From NCBI GenBank assembly GCA_003117195.1, contig BDSI01000192.1, forward strand, positions 1 to 64,000: 64,000 nt of DNA, written 5' to 3'. Position numbers and translations under genes: made by a program. Shown piece after piece: positions 1-11,541 of the stretch. Within the stretch, counting starts at the first letter, position 1. Each line of letters begins with the position of its first letter. The DNA is from Eudorina sp. 2006-703-Eu-15 (Eukaryota; Chlorophyta; Chlorophyceae; Chlamydomonadales; Volvocaceae). The notes under the pieces are model-generated. The model did not search any database and had not been told where the DNA came from. It saw only the letters and a program-made list of their open reading frames with translations.

Positions 1-49
1 CGCCGCCACGCGCCTCTCTATATTTCCATTGCTATGCAGGTACCGCCCC

Positions 50-126
50 ACGTAAGTATACTGAGTTTGTGCTGGGTGTGCCCGGGTTCGTTCTTCGGAT
101 TTATTTCTTTTTCAATTTAACCCCAC
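50..126 (+). repeat. Dispersed repeat also found inside a PKS intron
   Basis: This stretch begins CGTAAGTATACTGAGTT and continues through a TGCTGGGTGTGCC block to a run of T followed by CAATTT. A close copy in the same orientation lies at 26,641-26,725, inside intron 2 of the PKS gene. It has no coding character in either place, so it is probably a dispersed non-coding repeat or part of a mobile element. Confidence 0.55.
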
Positions 127-830
127 AGCAACTGGGACCCACCCTTCCTGCTGCGTCCACCATACACCAGACGGATATAGCTTATTTCAAGCATGTCCTC
201 CTTGAACCCACTCATTCGTTGCAACATTCACCCACCCACCCACCGTGACCACACGAGCTGGATGTGACCAGGTCTGTTCTGGGCTTATTTCCTGCTTTCA
301 CCCGCCCACCCCTCCTTCCCAGCTGACCAGCCCTCTCCTGCACCACCGCACCTCAATTTAACCACCGCACCCCACCGGTGCCAGCCCCAGCAACACTCCT
401 CCTCCTCAAGCCTCCCGCTACCCCCCCCCCCATCCTAGTCCGATTCCAGTTCCCAGCTTCGCCCCGTGCCACCTTGGAAACTCAACCGAGCGGCCCCAAC
501 ATCGGCGGCGCCGCTCCGCCTCCCGACCCCCCTGCCTGTGCCCACGCCTCCACCCACGCCCTCCGCTCCTCGCGGCGGTGGTCGTCCGCGGTGTGAGCTG
601 CGAGAAGCTCACGTCCGCGGACCGACCACCGCCGCCAGCAGCCCTGCAGCCGCCGCCCATGGTGTCCCGCCACCGCCACACCACGCCACACCACGCCACG
701 GGCCGCACCGCGCGCAGCCAGCTGCCGCCGCTCGCCAGCAGCCCCGCGGCTCGGCGCTGGCGGCTGGGCAGGCATTCCCAGGGGCCAGCGTCAGGGGCGG
801 GCGATGGCAAGGGGGAATGAGCAGGAAGCC
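127..830 (-). pseudogene. Extra copy of the 3' end of the F-box/ankyrin gene
   Basis: Positions 127-760 parallel 3,250-3,818 closely. Both share the ATTCGTTGCAA block, the GAGCTGGATGTGACC block and the GC-rich part ending CGGCTCGGCGCTGGCGG. At about 768 the copy jumps to the counterpart of about 4,100 (GGGCAGGCATTCCCAGG), so about 283 bp that hold an ankyrin-like exon in the main copy are missing. The open frames on both strands look like GC-rich chance ORFs, not a working gene. I read it as a partial duplicate of the neighbouring gene's 3' end with an internal deletion. Confidence 0.5.
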
Positions 831-869
831 GTCTGAGGATCTCCTCACAATATCGGAACTGACACCGGC

Positions 870-1295
870 ACTGCAACCAACAGCAGCGTAAACGACAAGC
901 AGATGAGGGTGCCGTACACCTTTGGGCAACAGAACGGACGGGGATCCCTCTGGCATCCAACCTGGACCCTTGCAAGAGAGCGCTGAGTACAGAGCGGCCC
1001 GGCAGCTGGAGACGCCGTCGTGAAGATAGCCATGCTGTTCGTGTGCTGATGCAGTGGATGCCGACACGGCCAAGGCGGCGGAGCTCAGCCGGCGCAACAT
1101 TGAGCACACGAACAGCATGCCCACCGGCGTGCCCTGCTGCAAGGGCTCCAGCAGCAGCCAGAAGCCGGGGCCACACGGGCCCCGGAATACCGCACGGTCA
1201 GGATGGGCAGTGCCGCCACGAATTCCAGCGACGACCCGAAGGCGCTGAGGTTGGACAGGCACTTGCCCAAGCCTCGATGCAGTGTCGGGCCGCAA
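870..1295 (-). other. Possible broken coding fragment, function not recognised
   Basis: Two minus-strand frames look protein-like and adjoin. About 1,290-1,185 reads with the motif LSAFGSSLEFVAALPILTVR, and about 1,180-870 in another frame reads with GTPVGMLFVCSMLRRLSSAA. The change of frame lies near 1,180 with no clear intron between. The hydrophobic pattern suggests a membrane segment, but I do not recognise the family. It may be a gene relic, a gene with a short intron, or chance. Confidence 0.2.
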
Positions 1296-1546
1296 GAACA
1301 ATGTTGCTTTCGTGGTCCGTTGTCAGCGATACACGCACCGCGGTTCCTATGCAGATCCCGTTGCACTCCAAGCGGCTGATGCATGCTCGCGCCTCAGCAG
1401 TGCAAAGCAATGCCGCGCGCCGCCTGTCGGGGCGGCGAGACGCGCGCGGGGGGTGGCGGTTGGGGTCAGCACGGTCGAGCAATCACTGGGTGTCCGAGTA
1501 AACCACGACGACGCATAAACCAAGCAACGTCTTCAAACCCGGGCAT

Positions 1547-1840
1547 ATGGCCCGGATGAATTCCGACGAACTCGTTAAGCTTTGTCATGAATACGACAAG
1601 AACAGCAGAAAAGCTGTGGCAACGTATCAGCGCCGGTTTCCCAATGCGCGGACTGAGGCAGCAGCAACCGGCTTTGTAACTCGCCTTTCCCGCAGCCGGC
1701 AGTCCCAAACCAAGTGCTGTGGCCCACAAGGGCTTTCAGTTTGGGCGCGGTTTGCAAAATACTTGCTTGTGAACCCGAAGGCACACACACACCCAGGCGC
1801 TGGAGGCCAAAACCACACATCTCATACCCCGACTCCCTGA
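1547..1840 (+). other. Small ORF with a possible helix-turn-helix-like start
   Basis: A 97-codon plus-strand ORF opens with two Met codons. Residues 5-35 contain ELVKLCHEYDKNSRKAVATY followed by QRRFPN, a pattern reminiscent of the short helix-turn-helix segments at the start of some transposon-derived proteins (a run of helix, then YxxRFPN). The rest (about residue 36 on) is low-complexity. No partner exon, promoter or poly(A) signal was identified. It may be a transposon relic or a chance ORF. Confidence 0.15.
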
Positions 1841-3240
1841 CCTCCCTGCACCTGCCCATCAGCCTTACCCGACGGGCTCTGGCCCTCTTTGCCCGCCCTG
1901 GACGCCTTCGTGGCGCAATGGTCTTGCGCCGCGCCTTCAGGAACAAGCCTGCGCCCCAAACGCAGGACATTGCGTTTGTCCTTAGCAGTGTCCGCCAGTA
2001 GACGCTTGGTGGCGTCGTGGGAGTCCGCAGTGTATGTGCCTACCGAAAGGGGGGGAAAACATCCTTCGTGCAGGATACAGAAGAGGCCATGCTGCTTTGA
2101 TTTTATTACTATAGTCTCGAAACGCTTGGGTCTCGACCAGGACGCTACGGTGTGCTGAAAACATTTCCGGGCTATTCGTAGGGCCGCTTCCTCAATTAGG
2201 TGAATCCCTCGCGTCGCGCCTTACCCCTGTCGCATACATGCGTTCCCAACATCCCTTAATCGCTCCCCGGTGACGCAAACCCGCGACGTACTTCCGTACG
2301 TGGCCCAAATCGCTTCGAAGGTGGTGAAGCCAGCCTCGACTAGGGCCGCCTCGGCCGCGCAGAGCTCAGTTGGCGGGAGGTTGGCCTGCACGATTTCGAG
2401 TGCAGTATTGATATGGCAATTTCAATTGCAACGTGTTAGTATAGTTGTTTATCGCTGTGCGTTGCATAATGACAAAACCTGATGCTACGCGCAACGCCCA
2501 TGCACAGAAAGACACGTAGCTTAACGGCGGCCAGAGTGGACGCACCGAGAAGTAAAGTTTGATATTTTGTGGCGAACAGCAACTATCCGTACACCTGGAT
2601 ACGATGTAGCGAGGGACATTTGTTATCTTCGTGAAATTCGCCGTTGTCCATTTGAATTGGTATCAGACCGGGCCGCTGGGACCCAATCCCGACCCCTGGG
2701 ACTCGACCAGCCGGACTCGGCCACTGGCACGCGACCTGGCCACTGGACCGACCTGTCAATTGGCATCTGACCGCGCCACTGGGACCCCGACCCGGCCAAT
2801 GGATCCGGCCCTGGCCACTGGGAATTTCTGGGACGCCCGAAATGTCAGTACTTCACATTGCGAGTCAGGGGACATGCCGTTCTGTCCGCTGCGACAAACA
2901 GCCAGCGCCCCAAGGCCATCCCTCATCCTCCTTCAGTCACCCTATTGAGTGGCCCGCGCCAAGTCTAACTCGGCGGGCCCCACGGCAACATCCAGCCCCA
3001 TGTCCATACGAACATCGTCGGTGCGAAAGAGCAGCTGCAGCCCGCAACATTCAGCTTCCGCAACCCCCCGTCATGTGGTATCACTGCAACGAATCACCCA
3101 TCCACCAGAACGGGTGCCGCTCCTGAGTACACCAAGTGAAAACCATACACACCCCTGTATGTCATCCTCCAACCTACGTCAACGACATTCATCGGAAACC
3201 GCAGCAAGATAGGGAGAGTGGTTCACCAGTTTTTTAGAGA
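1841..3240. other. Intergenic stretch without a supported gene
   Basis: No open frame on either strand has protein-like composition, recognised motifs or splice-consistent neighbours. The only structure seen is the degenerate repeat at about 2,655-2,830, described separately. Confidence 0.4.
2655..2830. repeat. Degenerate short tandem repeat rich in GGCCACTGG
   Basis: The block repeats variants of a 20-30 bp unit containing GGCCACTGG or CGCTGGGACC and GACCNGGCC. The GCCACTGG core recurs near 2,719, 2,742, 2,776 and 2,812. The spacing is irregular, so this is an old, decayed minisatellite. No coding role is seen. Confidence 0.4.
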
Positions 3241-3559
3241 AAGGTACACGTCAGAGCCGCAGCCCAGAGCAACTGGACCCCAGCTTTAACCCCCGCTGCA
3301 TCGAGCACATACCAATCAATATTAAACTCTACGCATCAATGCCTCCTCGACACCCATTCGTTGCAAACATTCGCCCATCCAGCCTCCCCGGCGAGCTGGA
3401 TGTGACCGGGTCTGTTCTGGGTTAGTTCTCTGCTTTCACCCATCCTCCCCGGGTTCAGCCACTCCGCACCCCACCGGGCGCCAGCACCCAACACTCGAGC
3501 CTCCCACACCCGCCCATGCGACTCTCTCGCGTTCGCTAGCTCCACGCGCCGTCTCACCT

Positions 3560-6041
3560 CAGGCGCCTCAACATCCGCGACGCCACTCCGCCTCCCTGGA
3601 CCCCCTTAGTAACCCCTGCCCCTGTGCCCCACACCTCCACCCACGCCCTCCGCTCCGCACAGCTCATGCCGCGGACCGACCACCGCGGCCAACAGCGCCT
3701 GTAGCCGCCGCACATGGTGTCCCGCCACCGCCACCACCACGCACACCACGCCACGGGCCGCACCGCGCGCAGCCAGCTGCAGCCGCTCGCCAGCAGCCCC
3801 GCGGCTCGGCGCTGGCGGTCCACCCACTCCAGCGCCTCCGCGTCTTCGCCAGGGCCGCCGCGCCTCCCTCCACGCCGCCGTCCAGTTGACGGGGCAGCCC
3901 TCCTCGTGCAGCCACTGCAGCACCCGGAGGCTGCAGCCCTGCGCCACGGCGCGCGTGAAGGTGGCGCCCGAGGGGTCCCAGGGGCAGCGCAGGCGGCGCA
4001 GGCAGCGCAGTGTGGCCAGGTCGCCCGCGCGGGCCGGCGCAGACGTACGGCTCGCCCGCTTCCTGCTCGAAGGGAGTGGGGCGGGTTGGGTGGGGCGGGT
4101 TGGGCAGGCATTCCCAGGGGGCAGCGTCAGGGACGGCGGGCGACGGCGTGCTGAATGCTGGGCGCTGAGCGCCGAGGGCCCCATTGCAGGTGCCACCCGG
4201 TGGGGTCCCCCGCCTTGATAACCAGGCTCGGCTCTACCCTCAACCTTGCCCCCTCTCGCCACCTCCCGCCCCCTTCCGCACCACGGCCCTTCCTCACCCG
4301 CCCACCTCCCACGGATCCCCACTCCGAACTTCCCGACCCCGCTCATCCCACACGGGGCTGCCCTCCGAGCCAGTCCAGTCCAGGCCAGCCCTTCCAGGTG
4401 CAGGGCTGCGCGCCGCACAGCCAGCCCCTCCCGACCCTCCTGTTCAGGCTCCTCTTAGCCCCCGCGCTCACCCCCATGGGGCAGCCATGCTCCACCAGCC
4501 ACTCCACCATCTCCTGGCTGCCCCACTCCGACGCGATGGCGAATGTCTGCTCTCTGAAGCGGCACCCGCGGGCGTGCAGCCACGTCAACAGCTCCAGGCT
4601 GCCCGCCCCGCCGCACCGTTGGCCGCCTCCTCCTCCAGGCGCGCAACGCCGTCGCCGCCGCCGGCAGCGCTGCCACCACCGCCGCCACCCGCCTCGCCTG
4701 CGCCGGAATGCCACCTGCGCCACCCGCCTCGCCAGCCGCTTCCCGCCGCCGGCAGCAGCGTACGTCTCCAGCAGCCACTGCACCACCGCGACGTGCCCCC
4801 GCGCCGCGGCCTGCAGTACGGCAATGTCCACATCCACCCGTACACCGGCCTCCCGCAGCGTCCGCAGCACCTCGAGGTGGCCGTGGCGTGCCGCCTCCCT
4901 CACCAGCACCGCCTCGTACCCGCGAGCCGAACCCCGCGGACAGCAGGAACGCGAGGGCGTCGGCGCGGCCGGCTCGTGACGCCGCGACCGCCGCCCGGAT
5001 GTCGGGTCGCAGCCCCATGTCTCCAGCCACTGCAAGCGCTCCAGCCAGTCCGGCCTGCCCGCCGCCGCCTGCCAGCAGTCAACTGCCAGCGGGTAGCCGT
5101 GCGCCGCCAGCAGCCACTCGGCCTTGGCGCGCCAGTCGGGCGTGCGGCTGCAGATGGCGGCGGTGACGTGGCGGATGCGCAGGTGCTCGCGCGGGTACGA
5201 CAGCACCGCCGCGGGCGCGTCTGCATCCCCCCCGAGGGCGCCCGTGCCCGGCACCAGCAGCGAGTGCAGACGCTGAAGGGTGGCGAGGTCGCAGCCGGAG
5301 GCGACGGCGGTGAGGATGCTCTCGGCGGAGCTCCCCGGCGTCGGCGGCCGGACGGTGAGGAGCCAGTCCAGCAGCTCCACGTGACCACCCTCCGCGGCGG
5401 CACAGGGGACACCCGTACCCCACGAGGCACCCGAGAGGCGAGCATTCTGACGACAGCCGCGTGGCCGGCGGCCGCGGCGGCGGCGAGGGCGCGGTCGTCG
5501 AAGGGGCACCCGGCGGCGAGCAGCCACTCGCAGAAGGTGACATTGCCGGTGGCGGCGGCGGCGCGCATGACCGACTCGCTCCAGCAGCAGCCGCGGCCAA
5601 CGAGCCAGTCGCAGACGTCGCAGCATTCAGAGGTGGCGGCGGCGGCGAGCAGGGAGGTGGTGAAGGGGCAGTCAAGGCGCTGGATGAGGACCTCCAGGTT
5701 GGGGATGCAGCCGCTGCGGGCGGTCAGGCGCAACAGCAGCCGGCGCTGCTTGAGGGGCAGACTGCGCGCTGCGTCGGGGCGGTCCAGCGGTGCACGAAGG
5801 CGTGGTGGGGCACGGGTCTGGAGAGGACCACTGTGGTGTGGCGCTTGGCGCGGAATTGCGCAGCTGCGGCTCGGTTGACCAGGCGGATGGTGCAGGCGAC
5901 CTCGTTCTGGGGGAGCAACGCGATGATGCGCTCCGCCAGCTCGGGAGGGAGCTGCTGCCAAATTCGAAGTGGATCGTGCGCCTCGGCTTCATTTGGCGAG
6001 TCGGTAGTGCCTTCGTCAGCTGCGTTTGGCGATCGCACCAT
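3560..6041 (-). pseudogene. F-box-like/ankyrin-repeat protein gene with multiple frame breaks
   Basis: The minus-strand start at 6,041 gives a short N-terminus followed by IWQQLPPELAERIIALLP, an F-box-like helix pair used to bind SKP1 in ubiquitin ligases. Ankyrin-type repeats follow (GHVELLDWLL, GHLEVLRTLREAGV, GHVAVVQWLL, SLELLTWLHARGC, SQEMVEWLVEHGC, SLRVLQWLHEEGC), suggesting a substrate adaptor. The protein pattern needs a frame change near 5,788, 5,430, 5,000 and 4,925, none with intron borders. At 5,788 the related fragment at 12,620 has one more C (GTCCCAGCGG against GTCCAGCGG), which restores the frame. A likely intron runs from a GTGAGC donor near 4,470 to about 4,060. The 3' end is uncertain. 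It is either a decaying gene or a real gene with assembly errors; the number of breaks favours decay. Confidence 0.55.
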
Positions 6042-6689
6042 GCTCCCAAATGGATATCTTTACACTGACAATGGAAGGAAAACATACAACAGGGTAACTT
6101 TTGTAAATTTGTACTAGATATGCATTAGGGCTCCGGCCTTCTTGTCAGCTGGACAACAGTGCAGATTCCCCAACTTCAGCAAGCCAGCTAAGACCGCCCA
6201 CGGATTTCAGGAAAAACAATGCGGTAATGTGCAGAAAGCCGATTTTATTTGTGGTTCGCAACTGCTGGTGGGTTGCGCTCTGTTCTGATACGGTGCTCTA
6301 ATAACGACTAACGGAAACCGGAACCTACCGGAACACCGTCTGATGATTACGTTTTTGGATCTATACTTGTCGACTTAGGCTGAGTTTCGTTGCTGGTTTG
6401 ATTCCTCTGTGTTATTCGTTTGCTAGGAACAACCGCCCTGAGCCGCTGCCTAATAGCGGCAGGTGCAGGATCGATTATTCCGCCAACTCTATCTGCTGCG
6501 TGGCCATCCCGACGACATACCATTCATCATCACGCCAGCAAAGCAAGCAGCGCCACACACGCTCGTTCAGCAAATTTACCAATTTATTTCTACGCCTTCA
6601 CCAAGTCTTGCAGTGGAATTTTGTCCAAGTTTTTAATTATGTGATATCGATAAAGCAAGCGAAGAGAAAAAATGTTTGGCGCCATCATC

Positions 6690-8960
6690 ACCGACACGCA
6701 CGGGCGAGAGGTACGGCACTTGCTTGATTGCTTAGATTGCTCACGTGTTTGTGCGAACGAAAACTTGATAGCCGACTTCCGCTCACACTAGTTGTGGCAA
6801 ACATAGCGCAGCGAGCGAGATCATTCACTTCCGTCGTGCCCTGCTGCTGGCCACCGACGGAAGGCTTGTCGCCCGCGCGCCCGCGGGTGGCCAAGGTGCG
6901 TGACCATCGACGCATCCACGCACGAATCAGATCCATTCGAAACTGGGTTGGATACAGAGACGCAATGTGTACGCATGAAATGCCGAGAAGATAGCCGCTC
7001 GCGCAGGGCTTGCTGGACACCTGCACGCAACATACAAGGAACGAAAGGCGAATGAACCGATGGATGCCGTGCGTGGATCGGCGGCGGGCTTGAGTAGCTT
7101 GATCGCTTGGACGGATCTTATTAGTTGAACGATGAACAGACGATCAGATGCATGCATGGAATGGAGTGCGTGCAGGTAAGGACGCGCAGTGCACGCATAT
7201 ACGTACATATGCGACGATCTTCGTTCGTGCAGCGCAGGACGGAGCGTATGTAAAGTATGTAGGCCGCGTATATATGTAGGCCGTATGTATTGGTACCTAC
7301 CGCCTGGTGATTAGTTATTGCGTGCTGTTACTTGCGCGGTTGCGCGGTTGATAGCTAGATTGGATATCCAGATGTCGTACTTCAAACTTACCTGTAACCT
7401 CAGTTAGTTGCTGCAAATCGTAAACACTGTTGTCTGGGACGGCACCCGGAATAATGGGCACCCAGTACTTGTAGTCATCTGGGTTGAAACCGACAACCAT
7501 GCCTGCAGGTTTAGAAGTTGGGTGATATATCGTGCGAAAGGTGTCGGGCGATGTGTGTATGTATATATACATACACACATCGCCCGACACCTTTCGCAGC
7601 AGGATGCCTTGCACACATCAATCACAGTACTCATGACATCCGCATAATTAATTAAGGCTTCGTTTCTGATATATACGAGCGATGACTGCGTGCACGCACA
7701 CGACAGCAAGGTGCACCGTATGTACGTGGCGGCCGGCGCGCATACATAACATCATTAATAACTAGATAGCTAGCTAATGCGCATGTGCGGCAGTCGGTGG
7801 CAAGCAATCAACAGGTCGCCGATCGATCGAATGCGATCGATAGCAGTGCAAGGGATGGACGTAGTCTCGACGCACGCTTATTGCTTGGTTACTGCTGGCT
7901 GACTTCATCCGCCGCAAAGCTGCTGATGCCATCGGCATAATAATGGCCGCCGTACTTGAACCCGAGCATGTTGCAGAAGAGCTGGATGTATGGACGGTAG
8001 GTGGGATGCATGCATGGGCGGCGCGGTGAGGCAACCACTCCAGCAGGTAGGCAGGCACTGCGTGCGTGCCGAGCGAGCAAGCAACCTCGCACGCTACACT
8101 CATGATGACCCTGCTGCTGTTATTAATGACTCATACATATACATGAATGACCTCGCCGCGAGCCTGCTGCAGGCTGTACTGTGCCTACCTCAGTCTTGTT
8201 ATTTGTGTGAAAGCCTTCGTCGTCACAGATCGTCCGCCATCGCGTTTCACTCGAGAAAATCTCCGGCCTTCCAATGCCGGGGGTCGGCCCGCGAACCAGG
8301 CGGATGCTCTTCGTTGTTAATATCAATAATAATGCCTGTAATAATATGTATGTATGTGTCGGGTGTAAGCAAAGGACACTAGCTAGTCGAATTGTGCGCG
8401 CTCTGACGGAAATAGCTTGGAGCACTGTGACGTGCTTTGAATGATTTCCTTAATCCTTGCCCAAGTAAGGGTCGGTATTCGTTTGGATTTTCTAGACATA
8501 AATAGATAGCTCGACCGCCTGCCTAGCTTGTGGTGACGCCCGGAACGAGGGGCCGGCCCCCAACCGGCCTCACGTACATACATCGATACAGTGTAACTGT
8601 ATACCAGTAATACAAATGCATGTAATAAATGGATACACAAGCACGCATTTAGCACTGACGACCCAGCTCACACTACTCACACCACCGGCAATCCAGCAGC
8701 TGGGCATGCACGGAACGAACCTGTCTAGATAGGTAGCAAACTTAACCGATCGCTCGGCGGCGGCACTAGCGGCACAGGAGATTGCGGCGCGCGCGCGGGG
8801 CGAACAGCTGGATGCGGGCCGTGGGGGATTTCCTTGCTGGATGGTCGCGGCGGCTGGCGCGGAGCGGGCGGCAGCTTCGCCTTGGCGGCCTTCGGGGCAA
8901 GCGTCGACGCGGGTGCTGCGCTGACGACAGCAGTTGAGCCTGACGACAACGTACGGATGG
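6690..8960 (-). pseudogene. Truncated copy of the SRCR/proline-rich gene
   Basis: Minus-strand pieces match the intact-looking gene in the other duplicate. They are a proline-rich spacer (about 8,750-8,950), the first half of an SRCR domain (8,189-8,330, with the motif SIRLVRGPTPGIGRPEIF and ICDDEGF), its second half (about 7,905-7,984, CNMLGFKYGGHYYADGIS), an exon with GFNPDDYKYWVPIIPGAV (7,391-7,508), and a piece with SSKPCASGYLLGISC (about 6,970-7,018). Four exons found between SRCR and the FNPDDYKYW exon in copy 2 have no place here, because only about 400 bp separate them. The frame entering the SRCR exon is also shifted against copy 2, and the proline-rich exon lacks the GTAGGT donor. 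I infer a non-functional, internally deleted duplicate. Confidence 0.5.
7534..7597. repeat. Perfect 64-bp palindrome
   Basis: The left 32 bases are the exact reverse complement of the right 32 bases, with no spacer and the centre in GTATATATAC. The outer ends are GCGAAAG and CTTTCGC. It lies just 5' (minus strand) of the exon carrying GFNPDDYKYW, within the intron of the truncated SRCR copy. Confidence 0.9.
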
Positions 8961-9371
8961 ACCGACGACCGACGACGTACGTCCAGGAAGGCATCGTCAG
9001 GAACACGTCATCATGCATTGACCAACGAAATCTAGAATATTGCATTTATTATGCATGAATAGGAAGCATGGATGTGTATGTGCTAGCTGCTCGTAGGTTT
9101 GGTTCCCAAGCAACGAACCCTTCCCATCATGCACGCAAGGAACCCTTCCATAGGCATGTACGTATGGTGCATGTATGCATGGTTGCCGGCCATCAACTGA
9201 CAGCAGCGAGTACAGCGAGTAGATAGCAGTGGTCTTAATCCTAACATAAATATTGCTCCTCGCAGCATTGTTATTGCTCATCATTGCCGGCCGGCGGCGA
9301 GCGCGAAACCCACAACCCCGCCACGCATGGCACCTTACACTCTGGGAAAACGCACCCCCCATTCGTTCGTA

Positions 9372-9660
9372 ACTCATTCGTTTCGGTGTTCATAACTCGT
9401 TCGTAACTCATTCGTAACTCGTTCGTAACTGCTTCGTTTTAGAGGCCTTCGTTGTGGAGACAATTCGTTGTATGGCGCCCAAAACGAATTGTCTCCACAA
9501 CGAAGCCCTCTAAAACGAAGCAGTTACGAACGACTTACGAACGAGTTACGAATTGTCTCCACAACGAATCCCTCTAAAACAAAGCAGTTACGAACGAGTT
9601 ACGAATTATCTCCACACATTTAAAGCGAAGCAGTTACGAATGAGTTACGAAGTGCTGTGC
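9372..9660. mobile_element. Foldback/MITE-like inverted-repeat element
   Basis: The arms 9,421-9,469 and 9,483-9,531 are inverted copies over 49 bp with one mismatch, around a 13-bp loop. The stem continues outwards through CGTAACTC/GAGTTACG repeats. Two more degraded copies of the right arm follow in direct orientation (about 9,548-9,600 and 9,600-9,650). There is no ORF, so it is probably a non-autonomous foldback element. No clear target-site duplication was found. Confidence 0.65.
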
Positions 9661-10101
9661 GGCTTCATACTGAATATGGAGTTTGCTAGAGTTTGCCTGT
9701 GAGAACTGCAGGGTGGTTAGAACCACCTGTTCACTTTCCTGCCAGTGCTTAGATGTGCAAGCGCACTTACTTGCCCTTGAGCAAACCCAGCATGCACTGG
9801 TACCCCACATACATGCAGAGGGCAGCAACCCGCACCAGCGGGGTGTGTTGCCCACATACATGCGTGTGTAGGTTGCGTGGGTATAGTGCATGTGTGGGTT
9901 TGCCAATCTTGGTTCTGAAATACTGTGTTGCTTGTCTACTCTGCCAGCTATCTCATATGTACAGCCACCCCTAAGGTCCCTTAACCTCCCTTAACCTCAA
10001 AATGCTCAGCATGCATTGATGTTATTGCAGGCTACGCATGTGCAGTATGCCACAACTTACAACTGTCCATGGCCGCTAGCTCCGTCCAACCGCAGCTTCT
10101 G

Positions 10102-10215
10102 CCCATGGCCAGCTCCAACCGCCCATGGCCGCTAGCTCCAACCGCCCATGGCCGCTAGCTCCAACCGCCCATGGCCGCTAGCTCCAACCGCAGCTTCTGC
10201 CCATGGCCCTTAGCT
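10102..10215 (+). repeat. 23-bp tandem repeat (CCCATGGCCGCTAGCTCCAA)
   Basis: Units begin at 10,122, 10,145 and 10,168, exactly 23 bp apart. Shortened or diverged units sit at about 10,068, 10,102 and 10,200. Each unit contains NcoI-like CCATGG and NheI-like GCTAGC palindromes. The block is non-coding as far as I can see. Confidence 0.8.
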
Positions 10216-11039
10216 CCAACAAAACAGCAGCTCGCTTCTGCCCATGTAGCCCATGCATGGCTGCTCCCCCCTTTTGTCACTTTGTCGCTAACTGTGAGCG
10301 AGCCTGTAAGGCATACATACAATATGACCGCACACAATATTGACAGCGGGATGGCAGGGATGACTGCATTGTCAGTCCTCTTATGGATAGCTTCCATGTA
10401 ATGGGCAACAAATCACGCGAAAGGCGAAACCAGTGCAACAAGCCAGCAATAAAACAAAATGTCTGACCTGGCCACGTCTGGGGTAAGGAATCGCGTTAGT
10501 CTTTGTCGTTCTGTCGCTCACGACCCGAGCGACTCCAACTGCAAAGCACTTTGATACTCCAGCATCCAATTATCATTTCTATAAATAAATACTTGAATAA
10601 TAAAGTACAGATCCTTGCGACAAACACTGAGAACGTGTTGGACCAAGTCAACTTTGTTGTTAACAACAGGTCGAGCGGTCAAGGCTCACACAAATGCAAT
10701 GTAGCGTAAGTCTTATTAACATTACATGTATAATGAGTATGTAAACATCGACCCAACAAAGATTATCCAAGGACAAAGAGCTACAGAAACATTCTGAGCT
10801 TCCGTACCAGTCGGCATCCAAGTTACTGTAAGACCCCGCTAGTAGAACTACTTCACGTATTATGGAATGTATGAGAATAATAATGGAATGTGATAGAAAA
10901 AATTTCAGTATATTAAGAAAACGACGGGTGCCCGTCCATCCACACCCAAGGGGCCACATCCCCGCCGGCCGTCCGTGCTCAGATACGAGCGCGGATTGTT
11001 CCCAGGGGTCCCTATCATGATAATGCACGGCCGATGGCC

Positions 11040-11541
11040 GTGTTCGGAACGGCCTGACAAAATGCAGCGCCCCCCCTGCCCCGCAGCCCCCTTGCAGCCC
11101 GTCCAGAACGCCCGGCCGCACCTGCGCCGCCGCCGCCCCGTCGCCAGTAGTGGAAGGCAGCTGCCTTGGCGTGCTGCCGCCGCCGCCTGCTCCCGTGACA
11201 GGTGACTCCTCGGGGGGATCGGCCTCTGCCACGCGGCGGGGCGTCCCGGCGCGCGCTGCCTGCATCCAGGGAAAGGGACGGACCGCGGGGCGAGAGGGCC
11301 GTGTTCGGAACGGCCTGACAAAATGCAGCGACCGCGCCTGCCCCGCAGCCCCCTTGCAGCCCGTCCAGAACGCCCGGCCGCACCTGCGCCGCCGCCGCCC
11401 CGTCGCCAGTAGTGGAAGGCAGCTGCCTTGGCGTGCTGCCGCCGCCGCTTGCTCCCGTGACAGGTGACTCCTCGGGGGGATCGGCCCCTGCCACGCGGCG
11501 GGGCGTCGCGGCGCGCGCTGCCTGCATCCAGGGAAAGGGAC
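11040..11541. repeat. Tandem duplication, 261-bp period, GC-rich
   Basis: Copy 1 starts with GTGTTCGGAACGGCCTGACA at 11,040 and copy 2 with the same bases at 11,301. The match runs to CATCCAGGGAAAGGGAC in both, with only a few differences, so the duplication is recent. The block is a GC-rich island in AT-rich DNA. It carries minus-strand open frames that run through both copies, but no domain or start signal supports a gene. Confidence 0.8.

Noticed and set aside
4184..5878. 564-codon plus-strand open frame
   Set aside because: Low-complexity Pro/Arg/Ala composition opposite recognisable ankyrin repeats on the minus strand.
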